A DNA stretch of 64,000 bases from Saccharicrinis sp963667815 (GCA_963667815.1 OY764020.1); one strand, 5' to 3'; positions 34,211 through 43,362 are shown, counted from the first letter of the stretch. Numbers and translations: made by a program. Notes: generated by a model not told the origin, from the sequence alone.

Positions 34211-35614
34211 CATTGTTGTCCGGTAAAGCGGAATAGCTTTAATTTTATCAATATAAGTGCCTGATATACAAATCGGGCATTTTTAGTTTCGAAAAGTAAG
34301 CCCCCTAAATTTTTGGGAATAGCGAATTCTGATATTTGTTTTTATCTTCTTTAATCAATACCAGCCAGCTTTTTTCAGGATTTTCTAAGAAGGCATATAT
34401 ATTGATATAATTCATTAATTGTTGCCTGATAATAGAAACCATATTCGAGAATGCCCAATTACGCTTCAACTTACTTTTTACAAGGGTAATAAGCAGGTTT
34501 GCTAACATTGCTGCCCATATCTGAATTTCAATTGCGTTTTCATTATCGCCAAGAAAATACTTTAATGGAAAATTTTGTTTGAGTTGCTTAAATAGCAGCT
34601 CTATTTGCCAGCGCTTCTTGTAGATGTATGCAATTGTTTCTGCAGCAAGTTCCATGTTATTGGTGATAAACTCAAACACTCGCGCATTTTCATTATCCCA
34701 GTATGCAATACGTCTTGCTTTATGTTCCTTTGTTTTGTTACTACCATAAAGAAGCACGATTTCTTCATCTTTTAGTACACCGGAATCTGCATCATCTGGT
34801 ATATCAAACTCTTGCCTGGCTTTATAAAGAGCGTTGTCTTTTAATCGGGTAACATACCAAATTGACTTATCGCTAAACGCCTCATAGCGGGCATAATCAA
34901 CATAGCCTTTGTCAAAGGTTATGATTGAACCGGACGGCAAATGCATTGCCTCTGCTAAAAACAGATGGTCGTGTTTGGCAGCTTCGCTATACCGGATTAA
35001 ACAAGGTCCGTTCTCGTCTGCTTTTATCAGTGTATGAGCCTTGATGCCGCCTTTCTTTTTGCCATTTTTAGGATTGCGTCCTACTCCTTTCAAAATATCC
35101 TTGAACAAGGAAATAGTTGACGAATCCATGATATACAATCGCTTGAGTTCTTTCTCTTGCAGCCGGCTGTCCGCTAAACTGGAAGCATATTTTCTGTAGA
35201 CAGACATGTAAATATCTTCGAAGACCTTGCTACTTCGGCGTTTATTAGCCTCTGAAAAAGTACTGCGTTTTACCAGATAACTTAATCCTAAATGGGATAA
35301 TTTATGCGCATTAGCAAGTAAACCAAGAATAACCTCGCGTATCGAGGAGTAACCTTCTAATGCAACAAATAACATCACAACCAAATGGTTATAGGTCGTA
35401 AACTTCTTTACATACCGTTCGCTGCCGTGTTGTTTCGCTATTTTTCTAATCTCACTCTTGTCAATGAACGTTAACAGCTGATTAAATATAGGCTGTCCGC
35501 TAAAAATTGTACTTTTACCCATGTCTTACTTTTTTGTTGTGGTAAACTAAAAGTAGACATATCGGGCAGTTCTTTAAAATGTTCTGCCCGGTAAATTTTT
35601 ACCGGACACTAGTG
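34211..35614 (-). mobile_element. IS4-family insertion sequence
   Basis: A 1404-bp element with imperfect 17-bp terminal repeats (CATTGTTGTCCGGTAAA left; CACTAGTGTCCGGTAAA as complement right; 14 of 17 match) and a 9-bp target duplication ATTTAGGAT (34202-34210 and 35615-35623). Both ends and the duplication are intact, so the insertion is recent. Confidence 0.85.
34305..35522 (-). CDS. IS4-family transposase
   Basis: A 405-residue DDE transposase. Catalytic Asp in RLYIMDSSTISLF, Asp in IITFDKGYVDY, and the IS4 signature YKKRWQIELLFKQLKQNF (Y-x2-R-x3-E-x6-K) with the catalytic Glu. Full length, no lesions. Confidence 0.93.
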   Translation of the reverse strand: MGKSTIFSGQPIFNQLLTFIDKSEIRKIAKQHGSERYVKKFTTYNHLVVMLFVALEGYSSIREVILGLLANAHKLSHLGLSYLVKRSTFSEANKRRSSKVFEDIYMSVYRKYASSLADSRLQEKELKRLYIMDSSTISLFKDILKGVGRNPKNGKKKGGIKAHTLIKADENGPCLIRYSEAAKHDHLFLAEAMHLPSGSIITFDKGYVDYARYEAFSDKSIWYVTRLKDNALYKARQEFDIPDDADSGVLKDEEIVLLYGSNKTKEHKARRIAYWDNENARVFEFITNNMELAAETIAYIYKKRWQIELLFKQLKQNFPLKYFLGDNENAIEIQIWAAMLANLLITLVKSKLKRNWAFSNMVSIIRQQLMNYINIYAFLENPEKSWLVLIKEDKNKYQNSLFPKI

Positions 35615-35904
35615 ATTTAGGATTGAATAAATTATTTTTCCCTGAATACGAGTTTGTAATTAAGTTAAGCTTTCCAAGAGTTTTTGTTCGTTTTTTGCGT
35701 GTTGAAGGCTATTATACTGATTTTGATAAATTTTTTCAGAATGTAGCTGAAGTACAATATATTGAAGGTAGTAAACTATCGAAAATAGAAGAACGACAAA
35801 TATTAAATGAAGTATGGGATTTTCTAACAATGGAAAAAGGACCTAATAAGGCAGATTTTTATGGGAAAAACGATAAGTTATAATGATTAGAAAAGTAAGT
35901 TAAT

Positions 35905-36528
35905 TTGAAAAATTGGACACAAAAGAATTTTGTACTAATCGTATTGTTATTAACTGCTATTTTAAAATATCTGCTGATAGATTGGCTGAATGTTAGAACT
36001 ATATTTATAGTCGGAATTTCTTTTTTTTGGATTGGATATATATTGTTTCGTAAAAGAACGAATAAAGAGTTCGAAACATTTAAACTGCAGGATTTTAAAC
36101 AGTCTTTACTAATATTATTACCTATCATTCTACTTAATGGTTTGGCTTGTGTGTTTTATGCATACACCAATAATACGCTCAATGTATCCTGGCATATTCT
36201 ATTGGTTTTACTTTTATATCCATTTTGGGGAGTCATACAACAATTTATCATGCTTGAGATTATATTGATGAATTTAATTGCATTTTTCAAAGGTAAAGTC
36301 AGCGCTATTCTTTTGGTTTTTATAGTCTCAATCTTGTTTGGTATCATTCATTATCCAAATACTTTTTTGATGCTATACACCTTTTTCCTAGAGTTGATTT
36401 TGGCTTCAGTTTTTCTTAAATGGCGTAACCTTTGGGCAATTGGTATTACACACGGTTGGATGGCGACTTTTTTACTTTATTATGTTATGGAGCGTAATCT
36501 TTGGTCAGAGATATTTATTGGTGTTTAA
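35905..36528 (+). CDS. CPBP-like (Abi-family) membrane protein with degenerate active site
   Basis: A 207-residue membrane protein with about six helices. The order of motifs follows CPBP intramembrane proteases: first motif WGVIQQFIMLE (where EExxxR is expected), then FGIIHYPN and ITHGWMATF with the two His regions. The missing Glu pair suggests no protease activity. No ATG is near; TTG at 35905 starts the frame, so translation start is uncertain. Follows the IS4-interrupted gene closely. CPBP proteins are often linked with immunity to peptides or phages. Confidence 0.7.
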   Translation: MKNWTQKNFVLIVLLLTAILKYLLIDWLNVRTIFIVGISFFWIGYILFRKRTNKEFETFKLQDFKQSLLILLPIILLNGLACVFYAYTNNTLNVSWHILLVLLLYPFWGVIQQFIMLEIILMNLIAFFKGKVSAILLVFIVSILFGIIHYPNTFLMLYTFFLELILASVFLKWRNLWAIGITHGWMATFLLYYVMERNLWSEIFIGV

Positions 36529-37247
36529 ATATGAAAAAAACGTTTTAACTCTATTCCCTTTTTAAGTTTATAATGCACAAAAAACAATAAACCGGCAATG
36601 GGCAATAATGATACCCCGGCAATAATACTCCAGTTAAGTCTAATGATTTGATGAGAATACAGAGATATAAAAATTTCAATGCTAAGTAATAATATGGCTA
36701 TGGCCAAAAAAATGACAGCTAGTATATTGAATCCAATTTGATTCGATACACGAATCAATACTAAAACAATAAGTGATAAAATATAAAAGGACGTCACAAT
36801 AGGAATTCCGAGTTTTATCCCCCAGTAACTTTCTCCATTAAAATAATCTATCATCAAAAACAAAATCGTTAAGGAGATCAAACTACTAATGAGCAAGACG
36901 AAAGGTTTTTTTCGAAAAAACACAACGAAACTAATATTAGAAAAAGCTACTAATGAAGCAATTAAATTATACTTAGCCCAATTAATATTGTGACTTATTA
37001 TGAAGTTTATTATAAGTGTGATTATAATACCAGACATCAGAATAATTCCGGATATCTTCCAGATAAGCTTTCGTTTTTGAGTAAAGCTGAGTTTTTCAAT
37101 TTCATTTAATGTTTTATCCCTGAAATCGTGATGTTTCTCTTTGGGAATATCAACAGAAATAGGTTCTGCTCCAGCACTAAGTCCACATAAAGGGCAGCAT
37201 ATCATATCTTCATCCAATTCTACTTCACAATTCTTACAATAATCCAT
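36525..37247 (-). CDS. DUF6320-type zinc-ribbon membrane protein
   Basis: A 240-residue protein: N-terminal zinc ribbon (CKNCEVELDEDMICCPLCG), a hydrophilic linker, then six or seven hydrophobic helices (about residues 65-225). Overlaps the end of the convergent CPBP-like gene by four bases. It is downstream of a condensation-like protein by nine bases; the same pair occurs in other bacteria, suggesting a joint role at the membrane. Function is unknown. Confidence 0.75.
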   Translation of the reverse strand: MDYCKNCEVELDEDMICCPLCGLSAGAEPISVDIPKEKHHDFRDKTLNEIEKLSFTQKRKLIWKISGIILMSGIIITLIINFIISHNINWAKYNLIASLVAFSNISFVVFFRKKPFVLLISSLISLTILFLMIDYFNGESYWGIKLGIPIVTSFYILSLIVLVLIRVSNQIGFNILAVIFLAIAILLLSIEIFISLYSHQIIRLNWSIIAGVSLLPIAGLLFFVHYKLKKGIELKRFFHI

Positions 37248-37256
37248 AAACTAATT

Positions 37257-38576
37257 TTAGTGTTTCGTAATTCTAATATTTATACCTTGCTGAGAGAGAA
37301 AGTGAAGATATCTTCGCTCAAACTCATTAGAGTTAGTAATATTGCCAAAACTTAAGGTAAGCTTATCCTCATAGCCAATTACACCACAATTAATCTTCAA
37401 CCGCTTGTTAGGCGGTGGAGGTGAAATTGTGAAATAGTCGACTTTATGGCGAATAGGATCCGGTAATTCTATTTTGCCTAAGTTGGTTAGTACACCACTA
37501 TACATATTGGTTCCTTGCGAATGATATTTATAGTACAGAATGATACTCTTTAGCCAAATGGGAATTCCCCTCACAATTAAATTTCGTTCACTACCAACAT
37601 TACGGGAAATAATCTTACTAATTAGTTTCTCATCTGTTTCCAACTGCATTTTATGATACACAACTTTCAGTATTTCATCAAATGTATATTTCCCTAATCG
37701 GAGGTCTATTTCGGGCATAACAAAAAGAGAAAAATTACGCATAGTCTTAGTAGGGTATATATTTCGAATATTTACAGGTACCTGAACCCTTGCTATTTTA
37801 TTGGATGAGAATATTCCATTCTGCTTGTATTCATGGTAAATATCCTGCAGAGTTAACAAGTATACAGCAACCAGATAATCTGTAATGCTTACACCTTTTT
37901 CCTTTGCCTTTTGTTTAATTTCCTGAATAGATAGAATTGCAAATAAAAGATGAAATCGTGGCATTTTCTTTAAATGAAATGGCAGATGAAATGCCTTTGG
38001 TTGTTTGACCACATGGGGAATATTCTGTTTAAAATACCTATTGTAAGCATCTTCATATTCCTCTTTATCTGCTTTCATTGTATAAAAGCTATCTATTTGG
38101 TTCGTATCAAGTAAACCTTTATCCTGAAAATAATAAATAAGTATGGTTTTTAAAAAAGTTAATAAACCATAGCCATCAGTAAGTATATGCGAAAATTCGG
38201 CACTTATCTTATTTTTATGAACAAGTATTCTCACAAGCAAATTGCTCTCTTGGTTGCGCTTAAAAGCTTTGCAGGTAACTCCATTATCATGCAGAATTCT
38301 TATTGGATTATTTACCTGTTCAAGGTAATACCAGAAAAAACCTCCATGCAAACTCACTTTAAAATATGGGAATCTTTTTTCAGCAAGTTTAACAGCTTTG
38401 AAAAGGCTACTAATCGTAACTCTCTCTGTTAAATTGGCAGAAAGTCGTATTACAGTAGTGTTTTCCTTGCTTCTAATGGCCGGAAATATTTTAGCCGCAT
38501 TATCTAAGGGAGTCCAAAAGGTACCTTTATCGTTCATTATTTGAGATTGTCTTTTTAGAACTTTATTCTTTTTCAA
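37257..38576 (-). CDS. Condensation-domain-like acyltransferase
   Basis: A 439-residue protein of the chloramphenicol acetyltransferase/condensation superfamily (alcohol acetyltransferase-like). The catalytic His region is AEFSHILTDGYGLLTFL (HxxxDG), and the second half has VQVPVNIRNIYPTKTMRNFS and VLTNLGKIELP, typical of the floor loop and latch. The start may instead be the internal ATG before NDKGTFWTPLDNA. It likely transfers an acyl group; together with the membrane zinc-ribbon protein, a lipid or peptide product is possible (inference). Confidence 0.75.
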   Translation of the reverse strand: MKKNKVLKRQSQIMNDKGTFWTPLDNAAKIFPAIRSKENTTVIRLSANLTERVTISSLFKAVKLAEKRFPYFKVSLHGGFFWYYLEQVNNPIRILHDNGVTCKAFKRNQESNLLVRILVHKNKISAEFSHILTDGYGLLTFLKTILIYYFQDKGLLDTNQIDSFYTMKADKEEYEDAYNRYFKQNIPHVVKQPKAFHLPFHLKKMPRFHLLFAILSIQEIKQKAKEKGVSITDYLVAVYLLTLQDIYHEYKQNGIFSSNKIARVQVPVNIRNIYPTKTMRNFSLFVMPEIDLRLGKYTFDEILKVVYHKMQLETDEKLISKIISRNVGSERNLIVRGIPIWLKSIILYYKYHSQGTNMYSGVLTNLGKIELPDPIRHKVDYFTISPPPPNKRLKINCGVIGYEDKLTLSFGNITNSNEFERRYLHFLSQQGINIRITKH

Positions 38577-38704
38577 AGATTAACGCAATATCAATAAAAT
38601 ATAGTAATTTAAGCAAAATGTGAGACAATGAATTGCTTAGTTACAAATATTACATACTATCATTACTGATTATCCAAGAGTTGAGAGAATCATATTAAGA
38701 AGTT

Positions 38705-39685
38705 ATGAATCAAATCGAAGAAAGAATAAAAGAATTTAAAAAATGGTACCATCAACAACTTACATACCATCAAAAGGCTATAGAACATTTTTCAAATATT
38801 ATTAAGAATATTGATAAGGTCGATCAGGTATTATTCAGGCTCAAAACTGCTGAAGAGTGTATTAAAAAGTTCAATAATAAATATTTACCACACCTTGATT
38901 CTGATTCTTCATTTCAGATTCAGGATTATATAACCGATTTAATCGGAGTAAGAGCTGTTTGTTATTATTCTGATGATCTTGTTTCCATAAAAAGAAGTTT
39001 AAAAAAACATTTTAGAGTAATGGAAACGACTGATAAAACAAGTTTACTTGAAAAAACAGAAAATCAATTCGGATATAAGGGTCTCCACCTACAGTTAAGG
39101 TTAAGAAAAAAGAGAGGAGCAGAACAGAATATTACAGAATTTAGTTCGTTAGAATTTGAATTGCAAATACGTACAGTAATTCAAGATGCCTGGAGTATAT
39201 TAGATCATAAGATTAAATACAAAAAGAGTATACCGCATAATTTAAAACGAAGAATTAATAGATTATCAGCGCTTTTTGAAATAGCTGATGAAGAATTTCT
39301 CAGTATTAAAAAAGAAATATTACAAGAGGAAAAAATAATAAGCGACCGGTTAAGAAAAAAGGGATCAGTTGACACCAATTTACCACTTAATGTTTTTAGG
39401 TTCTTATTTATAGCCCAAAAGCACTTTACCGACTATAAGTTTAATGAATATAAGGTGGATAATTTTGTGCAGGAAATTCTCATTCAGAAATCTGATTTTA
39501 CTGAACATGATTTAGATCTGGCAATCACAAAAAATATTCTTTTTTCTAATAAAATAGAAAAGACCAGAAACCAAACATTAAACCCATATACCAAAATAAG
39601 GTACTGTCTTTATCGGTTTAATAATAAAGTATTCGCTAATATTTTATCAGGCTATCAAAAAGAAGTTATTAGTGATTATATATAG
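38705..39685 (+). CDS. RelA/SpoT-domain (alarmone synthetase-like) protein
   Basis: A 326-residue protein. The synthetase domain is at about 40-170: FRLKTAEECIKKF (Arg45, Lys47), YITDLIGVRAVCYYSDD, FGYKGLHLQLRL and FELQIRTVIQDAWSILDHK (Glu152, Gln154), all core motifs of (p)ppGpp synthetases. No hydrolase, TGS or ACT domain. A C-terminal extension of about 130 residues is unassigned. It may be a small alarmone synthetase or a toxSAS/CapRel-type toxin; no separate antitoxin gene is seen next to it, so a fused regulatory domain is conceivable. Confidence 0.85.
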   Translation: MNQIEERIKEFKKWYHQQLTYHQKAIEHFSNIIKNIDKVDQVLFRLKTAEECIKKFNNKYLPHLDSDSSFQIQDYITDLIGVRAVCYYSDDLVSIKRSLKKHFRVMETTDKTSLLEKTENQFGYKGLHLQLRLRKKRGAEQNITEFSSLEFELQIRTVIQDAWSILDHKIKYKKSIPHNLKRRINRLSALFEIADEEFLSIKKEILQEEKIISDRLRKKGSVDTNLPLNVFRFLFIAQKHFTDYKFNEYKVDNFVQEILIQKSDFTEHDLDLAITKNILFSNKIEKTRNQTLNPYTKIRYCLYRFNNKVFANILSGYQKEVISDYI

Positions 39686-40029
39686 TTAATAGTAATAAGT
39701 GTTGAATAATAAAAATGGTACTATTGCTACTATAGGATGTGTTTTGTATCGTTTTGAAATATAACAGCATGTAGCTTTATCCTAAATTTGATACATAGGT
39801 ATATACTATAAATGCTACAGAATTGGTTTGTTGTGGTATATGATTATGTTTCTGTATAATAAGCGTTTGGGTCTGTTGATTGGTTAATTACCTTTGACAA
39901 TGTAAAAAAGATAAATAACTTAATAAAGATGGATTTTTGCGAAGTTTAACTAATCATTAACTAATATTTTTAAAGTTATTTAGTTCTTTTATTAAATCAA
40001 TTCTTTATTTATGTTGAAAATTGAGTAGT
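39686..40029. other. Intergenic stretch with left copy of the 56-bp direct repeat
   Basis: No gene. It contains the left repeat (39782-39838) and AT-rich DNA before the AbiEi pseudogene; a promoter for that gene is expected here but not pinned down. Confidence 0.5.
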
Positions 40030-40703
40030 ATGACTACGCATAATGACACAAAATTAAAGAAGCTTTTTAATCTATTGCAGCCCAATAATGTGATAACAGC
40101 AGCAGTATTGGACAACAATGGTGTATCCAGACATCTACGCAGATACTATCAGGACAGCGGATGGATAGAACCTTTAGGAAGAGGTGCATATAAAAAGCCC
40201 TGAGAAAGGTTGGAATGGCAAGCAGGTTTGAATGCAATGCAAAATCAATTACACATTAAGGTGCATGTAGGCGCTTTAACTGGACTAACCTTACATGGAT
40301 TCAGTCATTATTTCAGAAACCCACTTCATTTTTGCCTGAAAATACTGACATAAAAGAAATGGAGGTAAAAGATATAAAAGTTAATGTATCAACACCCGAA
40401 CGTGCCATATTGGAATGCCTGTTTTTAGCTCCGCAATATTCAGATTTTGTTGAATGCTATCAGGTTTTAGAAGGGTTGGTCAACTTAAAGCCTAGATTGG
40501 TGAGCGAGCTTTTATCAGCTTGCAACTCAGTGAAAGTAAAACGTCTATTTCTTTATATGGCAGAAAAGGCAAATCATCAGTGGTTTCAATTCCTGAAAAC
40601 AGATAAGATAGATTTAGGTAACGGAGACCGGATGATAACAGAAAGTGGAGCCTACAGCTCAAAGTATAAGATTACAATACCCAAAGAATTAGCAGATTTA
40701 TGA
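40030..40703 (+). pseudogene. abiEi: AbiEi-type antitoxin, broken
   Basis: N-terminal winged-helix part MTTHNDTKLKKLFNLLQ … VSRHLRRYYQDSGWIEPLGRGAYKKP, then an in-frame TGA. Homology continues after it (LEWQAGLNAMQNQLHIKVHV, LHGFSHYF), shifts frame near 40320, and ends with the C-terminal domain (STPERAILECLFLAP, VKVKRLFLYMAEKANHQW, GAYSSKYKITIPKEL). AbiEi represses its operon and neutralises AbiEii. At least one stop and one frameshift make it non-functional. It overlaps the toxin remnant by ATGA. Confidence 0.85.
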
Positions 40704-41169
40704 TTTCACCAGTATATAGAGCACAAGTAGATTTATTACTGCAGTTTCTACCATATGTAGCACAAGAAGAAAATTTGCATTAAAAGGTGGTACGGCTATT
40801 AATCTTTTTATAAGGGAGATGCCGTGATTGTCCGTTGACATTGACCTGACTTATTTGCCTTCCGATTCAAGAATAGAAGCTCTTAATAATATTCAGGAAG
40901 GTTTGGAAGAATCAAGGCAGATATAGAAAGATATACCGGAAATTACAATCAACACCGTTCCATTAAATGGTGGAACTGATGTTAAATTGAATTGTCAGGG
41001 TCAGGGCGCACAAATCAAAATAGAAGCGAATACAATTACCATAGGTAAAGTCTTCCCTACAGAATTAATACAGGTGGTTGATTCTGTTCTGGATGAATTT
41101 GACAAGTTTGTAGCCATCAATGTAGTCTCAATTGCTGAATTATATGGAGGTAAAATCTGTGCAGCTTAG
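40700..41169 (+). pseudogene. abiEii: AbiEii-type nucleotidyltransferase toxin, broken and truncated
   Basis: Reads MISPVYRAQVDLLLQFLPYV, then a one-base deletion in a T-run; restored it gives ALKGGTAINLFIREMP, a TGA where Arg is expected, and LSVDIDLTYLPSDSRIEAL. These are the nucleotidyltransferase motifs (GGTA…, DIDLTYLP). A further TAG follows, then VPLNGGTDVKLN and VSIAELYGGKICAA before a final stop. The C-terminal half of the toxin is missing. Confidence 0.85.
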
Positions 41170-41239
41170 CATGTTTTAGATTGTATACCTTAAACTATAT
41201 CTACTTTTCTAATAATGATAATTTGTGATTTGAGAAATT

Positions 41240-41290
41240 GTTCACAAATAATATTTGTTCACGTATCGTGAACATTGTATATTTGTGAAC
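41240..41290. promoter_or_regulatory. Nested palindromic operator before the AbiEi-like gene
   Basis: An outer inverted repeat GTTCACAAATA (41240-41250) / TATTTGTGAAC (41280-41290) encloses an inner one TGTTCACG (41256-41263) / CGTGAACA (41267-41274). The outer right arm touches the start codon at 41291. Four GTTCAC half-sites in 51 bases suggest cooperative autorepression by the antitoxin. Confidence 0.65.
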
Positions 41291-42262
41291 ATGAAGCAGG
41301 AGATGTTACATATTGCATTGGATAATTTTAAGAAAATAACCGGGATGGATGTTCTCTTAAAAGATATTACACCATTAGATGGAGTACTGGAAATACCGGC
41401 TTTGGGTAATGGAGTTCATTATGTTGTCGAACTTAAGCAAGAGATTAGACCACATCAGGTGCAGCAGTTGGAATATAACAGCAAAGAATATGGCAATTTT
41501 ATGGTTGTTGCAAATCAGATTTTTCCAAAAGTTAAGGACGAATTAAGGGCAAAAGGCATTGCTTATATGGAGACTAATGGTAATACTTTTATAAAACAGG
41601 AAAATATCTTCCTTTTTATAGATACTCAAAAAACAAGCATTCAGACCAAAGAAAAAGGTAATCGGGCATTTACAAAAACAGGATTAAAAGTATTATTACA
41701 CTTACTTAATAATAAAGCAGATATCAATCTACCACAACGCGAATTAGCAAAATTAACAAAGGTGGGATTAGGTAGCATTCCTCAGGTTATAGAAGGACTT
41801 AAAGAAACTGGTTATCTTCTGCAGCTAAAAAATAAGACATACGTTTGGGAAAACCGGAAAGAGTTATTAGATCGTTGGGTAATTGAATATGATACAGTTT
41901 TGAAACCCAAGCTAAAGAAAGAACGATATGATTATCAGGGTAATTGGGAGGATATTGTTTTAGTAAATGAGTTAACTGTTTGGGGGGGAGAGCCAGCTGC
42001 AGATATACTAACAAACTATCTTCGTCCAGAAAAGCTGATTATTTATACAAAGGAGAATCGTTTGAACTTAATGAAAAACTATCGCTTGATACCCAAAGCT
42101 AACGGCCAGATAGAGGCTTACGAAATGTTCTGGGAACAGGATAAACAGAAGCCTACAGCACCTCCTATTTTGGTTTATGCAGAATTATTATTGGAAGGTG
42201 GAAAAAGAAATAATGAAACAGCAACAAAAATTTTCAATGAATACATCCAACCAAAGTTATAA
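41291..42262 (+). CDS. AbiEi-family (AbiEi_2-like) antitoxin/transcriptional regulator
   Basis: A 323-residue protein from ATG 41291 (MKQEMLHIALDNFKKITG); the frame extends to 41255 but that part lies in the operator. N-terminal restriction-endonuclease-like fold (YVVELKQEIRPHQVQQLEY, MVVANQIFPKVKDELRAKGIAYMETNGN), then a winged helix (NRAFTKTGLKVLLHLL, LAKLTKVGLGSIPQVIEGLK) and WGGEPAADILTNYLRPEKL. This is a known family of type IV antitoxins in Bacteroidota. It overlaps the next gene by 50 bases, suggesting translational coupling. Confidence 0.85.
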   Translation: MKQEMLHIALDNFKKITGMDVLLKDITPLDGVLEIPALGNGVHYVVELKQEIRPHQVQQLEYNSKEYGNFMVVANQIFPKVKDELRAKGIAYMETNGNTFIKQENIFLFIDTQKTSIQTKEKGNRAFTKTGLKVLLHLLNNKADINLPQRELAKLTKVGLGSIPQVIEGLKETGYLLQLKNKTYVWENRKELLDRWVIEYDTVLKPKLKKERYDYQGNWEDIVLVNELTVWGGEPAADILTNYLRPEKLIIYTKENRLNLMKNYRLIPKANGQIEAYEMFWEQDKQKPTAPPILVYAELLLEGGKRNNETATKIFNEYIQPKL

Positions 42263-43073
42263 AGAACTGGCCATTCCTTATTTTAAGGAAACCTTTGAGT
42301 GCATTGATAAAATAATGAAAGCACACAAAATTCCTTATTATTTAATTGGAGTAAGTGCTATAGCCTTAGAACTTCTTAAAAAAGGAATTAAACCAAGCAG
42401 AGGTACCAAAGATATTGATTTTGCCATAATGATTTCAAGCATGGCAGATTATGAGCGAATTAGTGATGCATTAATTGAAAATGGATATAATAAAGTAAAA
42501 GCACCATGGACATTTTACTCTGATAAATTTAATGTAGCTATTGATATTTTACCTTTTGGTGAAATAGAAGAACAGGACACTATTAATTTTAATAAGCGCT
42601 ATAGTGATTTACATGTTTTGGGATTTACAGAAGTGTTGGAGGAGGCTGTTTCTATTCCAATTGAGGAGAAAATGGTTAATATTCCACCTTTACCTGGAAT
42701 GATTATACTAAAATTAGTCGCCTGGAGCGATAGACCTGAAGAGCGTGATAATGATTTGGCCGATATTCTTAAAATAATTGAACATTATTTTGATATAGAA
42801 TTTGATGATATTGTTGAGAATCACAATGACATTTTTCCGGATGATGACTTCGATCAGATGAAGATTGCTGCAGAAGTATTGGGAAGAAAAGCCGGGGTGT
42901 TCCTAAATAAATCGGAGACTTTATCGCAAAGAATTCATTCGGTATTAAAAGAAAATTTATCTGATGCTTCTATGTCAGCTATTGCTCGAGAATGGTCCAG
43001 AAAACTAGATGTTGAAATTGAATATGCTTATTCAGTATTAGAATCGTTTTACAAAGGAATATTGGAGGGATAG
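42213..43073 (+). CDS. Nucleotidyltransferase-like toxin partner
   Basis: A 286-residue protein starting within the antitoxin gene (ATG 42213; 42237 is possible). The nucleotidyltransferase core reads YYLIGVSAIALELL, RGTKDIDFAIMIS (DxD) and NVAIDILPFGE (third Asp), then LKLVAWSDRPEERDNDLADI, all typical of AbiEii-like NTases. Such toxins nucleotidylate tRNAs or proteins. Complete and without lesions, in contrast to the pair just upstream. Confidence 0.85.
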   Translation: MKQQQKFSMNTSNQSYKELAIPYFKETFECIDKIMKAHKIPYYLIGVSAIALELLKKGIKPSRGTKDIDFAIMISSMADYERISDALIENGYNKVKAPWTFYSDKFNVAIDILPFGEIEEQDTINFNKRYSDLHVLGFTEVLEEAVSIPIEEKMVNIPPLPGMIILKLVAWSDRPEERDNDLADILKIIEHYFDIEFDDIVENHNDIFPDDDFDQMKIAAEVLGRKAGVFLNKSETLSQRIHSVLKENLSDASMSAIAREWSRKLDVEIEYAYSVLESFYKGILEG

Positions 43074-43276
43074 TAACTAAAGCTATATTAATATTCATAC
43101 GGAGTTATTCTTCTGTTATGCTTGAAATACAGCTATATGCCACTATATACTAAAAATGATACATCGCTATATACTAAATTTGATACATTGGCATATACAA
43201 AAATGCTACAGAATTGGTTTGTTGTGGTAAATACGCAATCTCCTTAAATGTATCATTTATATGATATGAATTGTTT

Positions 43277-43333
43277 ATACCCTATCGGGTATAAATAGGC
43301 CAATACGGCAATGAATTATACCCGAATGGGTAT
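43277..43333. promoter_or_regulatory. Two palindromic sites ATACCC-N4-GGGTAT
   Basis: Two 16-base palindromes (43277-43292 and 43318-43333) with the same arms and different centres (TATC, GAAT), 41 bases apart (about four helical turns). They lie 117-173 bases before the phosphoesterase gene and look like paired repressor sites. The regulator is not identified. Confidence 0.5.
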
Positions 43334-43362
43334 TGTCAATGCAATTATAGAATGAAACGAAC

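Larger units (their letters stand above)
34174..35883 (+). pseudogene. 98-aa unknown gene interrupted by an IS4-family element
   Basis: The left part is ATG 34174 with codons MIPDKYKNYYLG up to the IS at 34211. Right of the IS the frame resumes as LNKLFFPEYEFVIKL and ends at 35883 (YGKNDKL). Removing the IS and one copy of the 9-base duplication restores a continuous 98-codon frame. The product is unrecognised: hydrophilic, with aromatic residues, no signal. It probably belonged to the operon of the CPBP-like gene that follows 21 bases later. Confidence 0.75.
39782..43229. repeat. Direct repeats (39782-39838 and 43174-43229) flanking the AbiE region
   Basis: The copies share a perfect 28-base core (39811-39838 and 43202-43229) and about 28 more bases with few differences and one indel. 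The right copy is preceded by two further degenerate units with ATATACTAAA…GATACAT. They enclose the decayed AbiE pair and the intact AbiEi-like/NTase pair. Confidence 0.85.
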
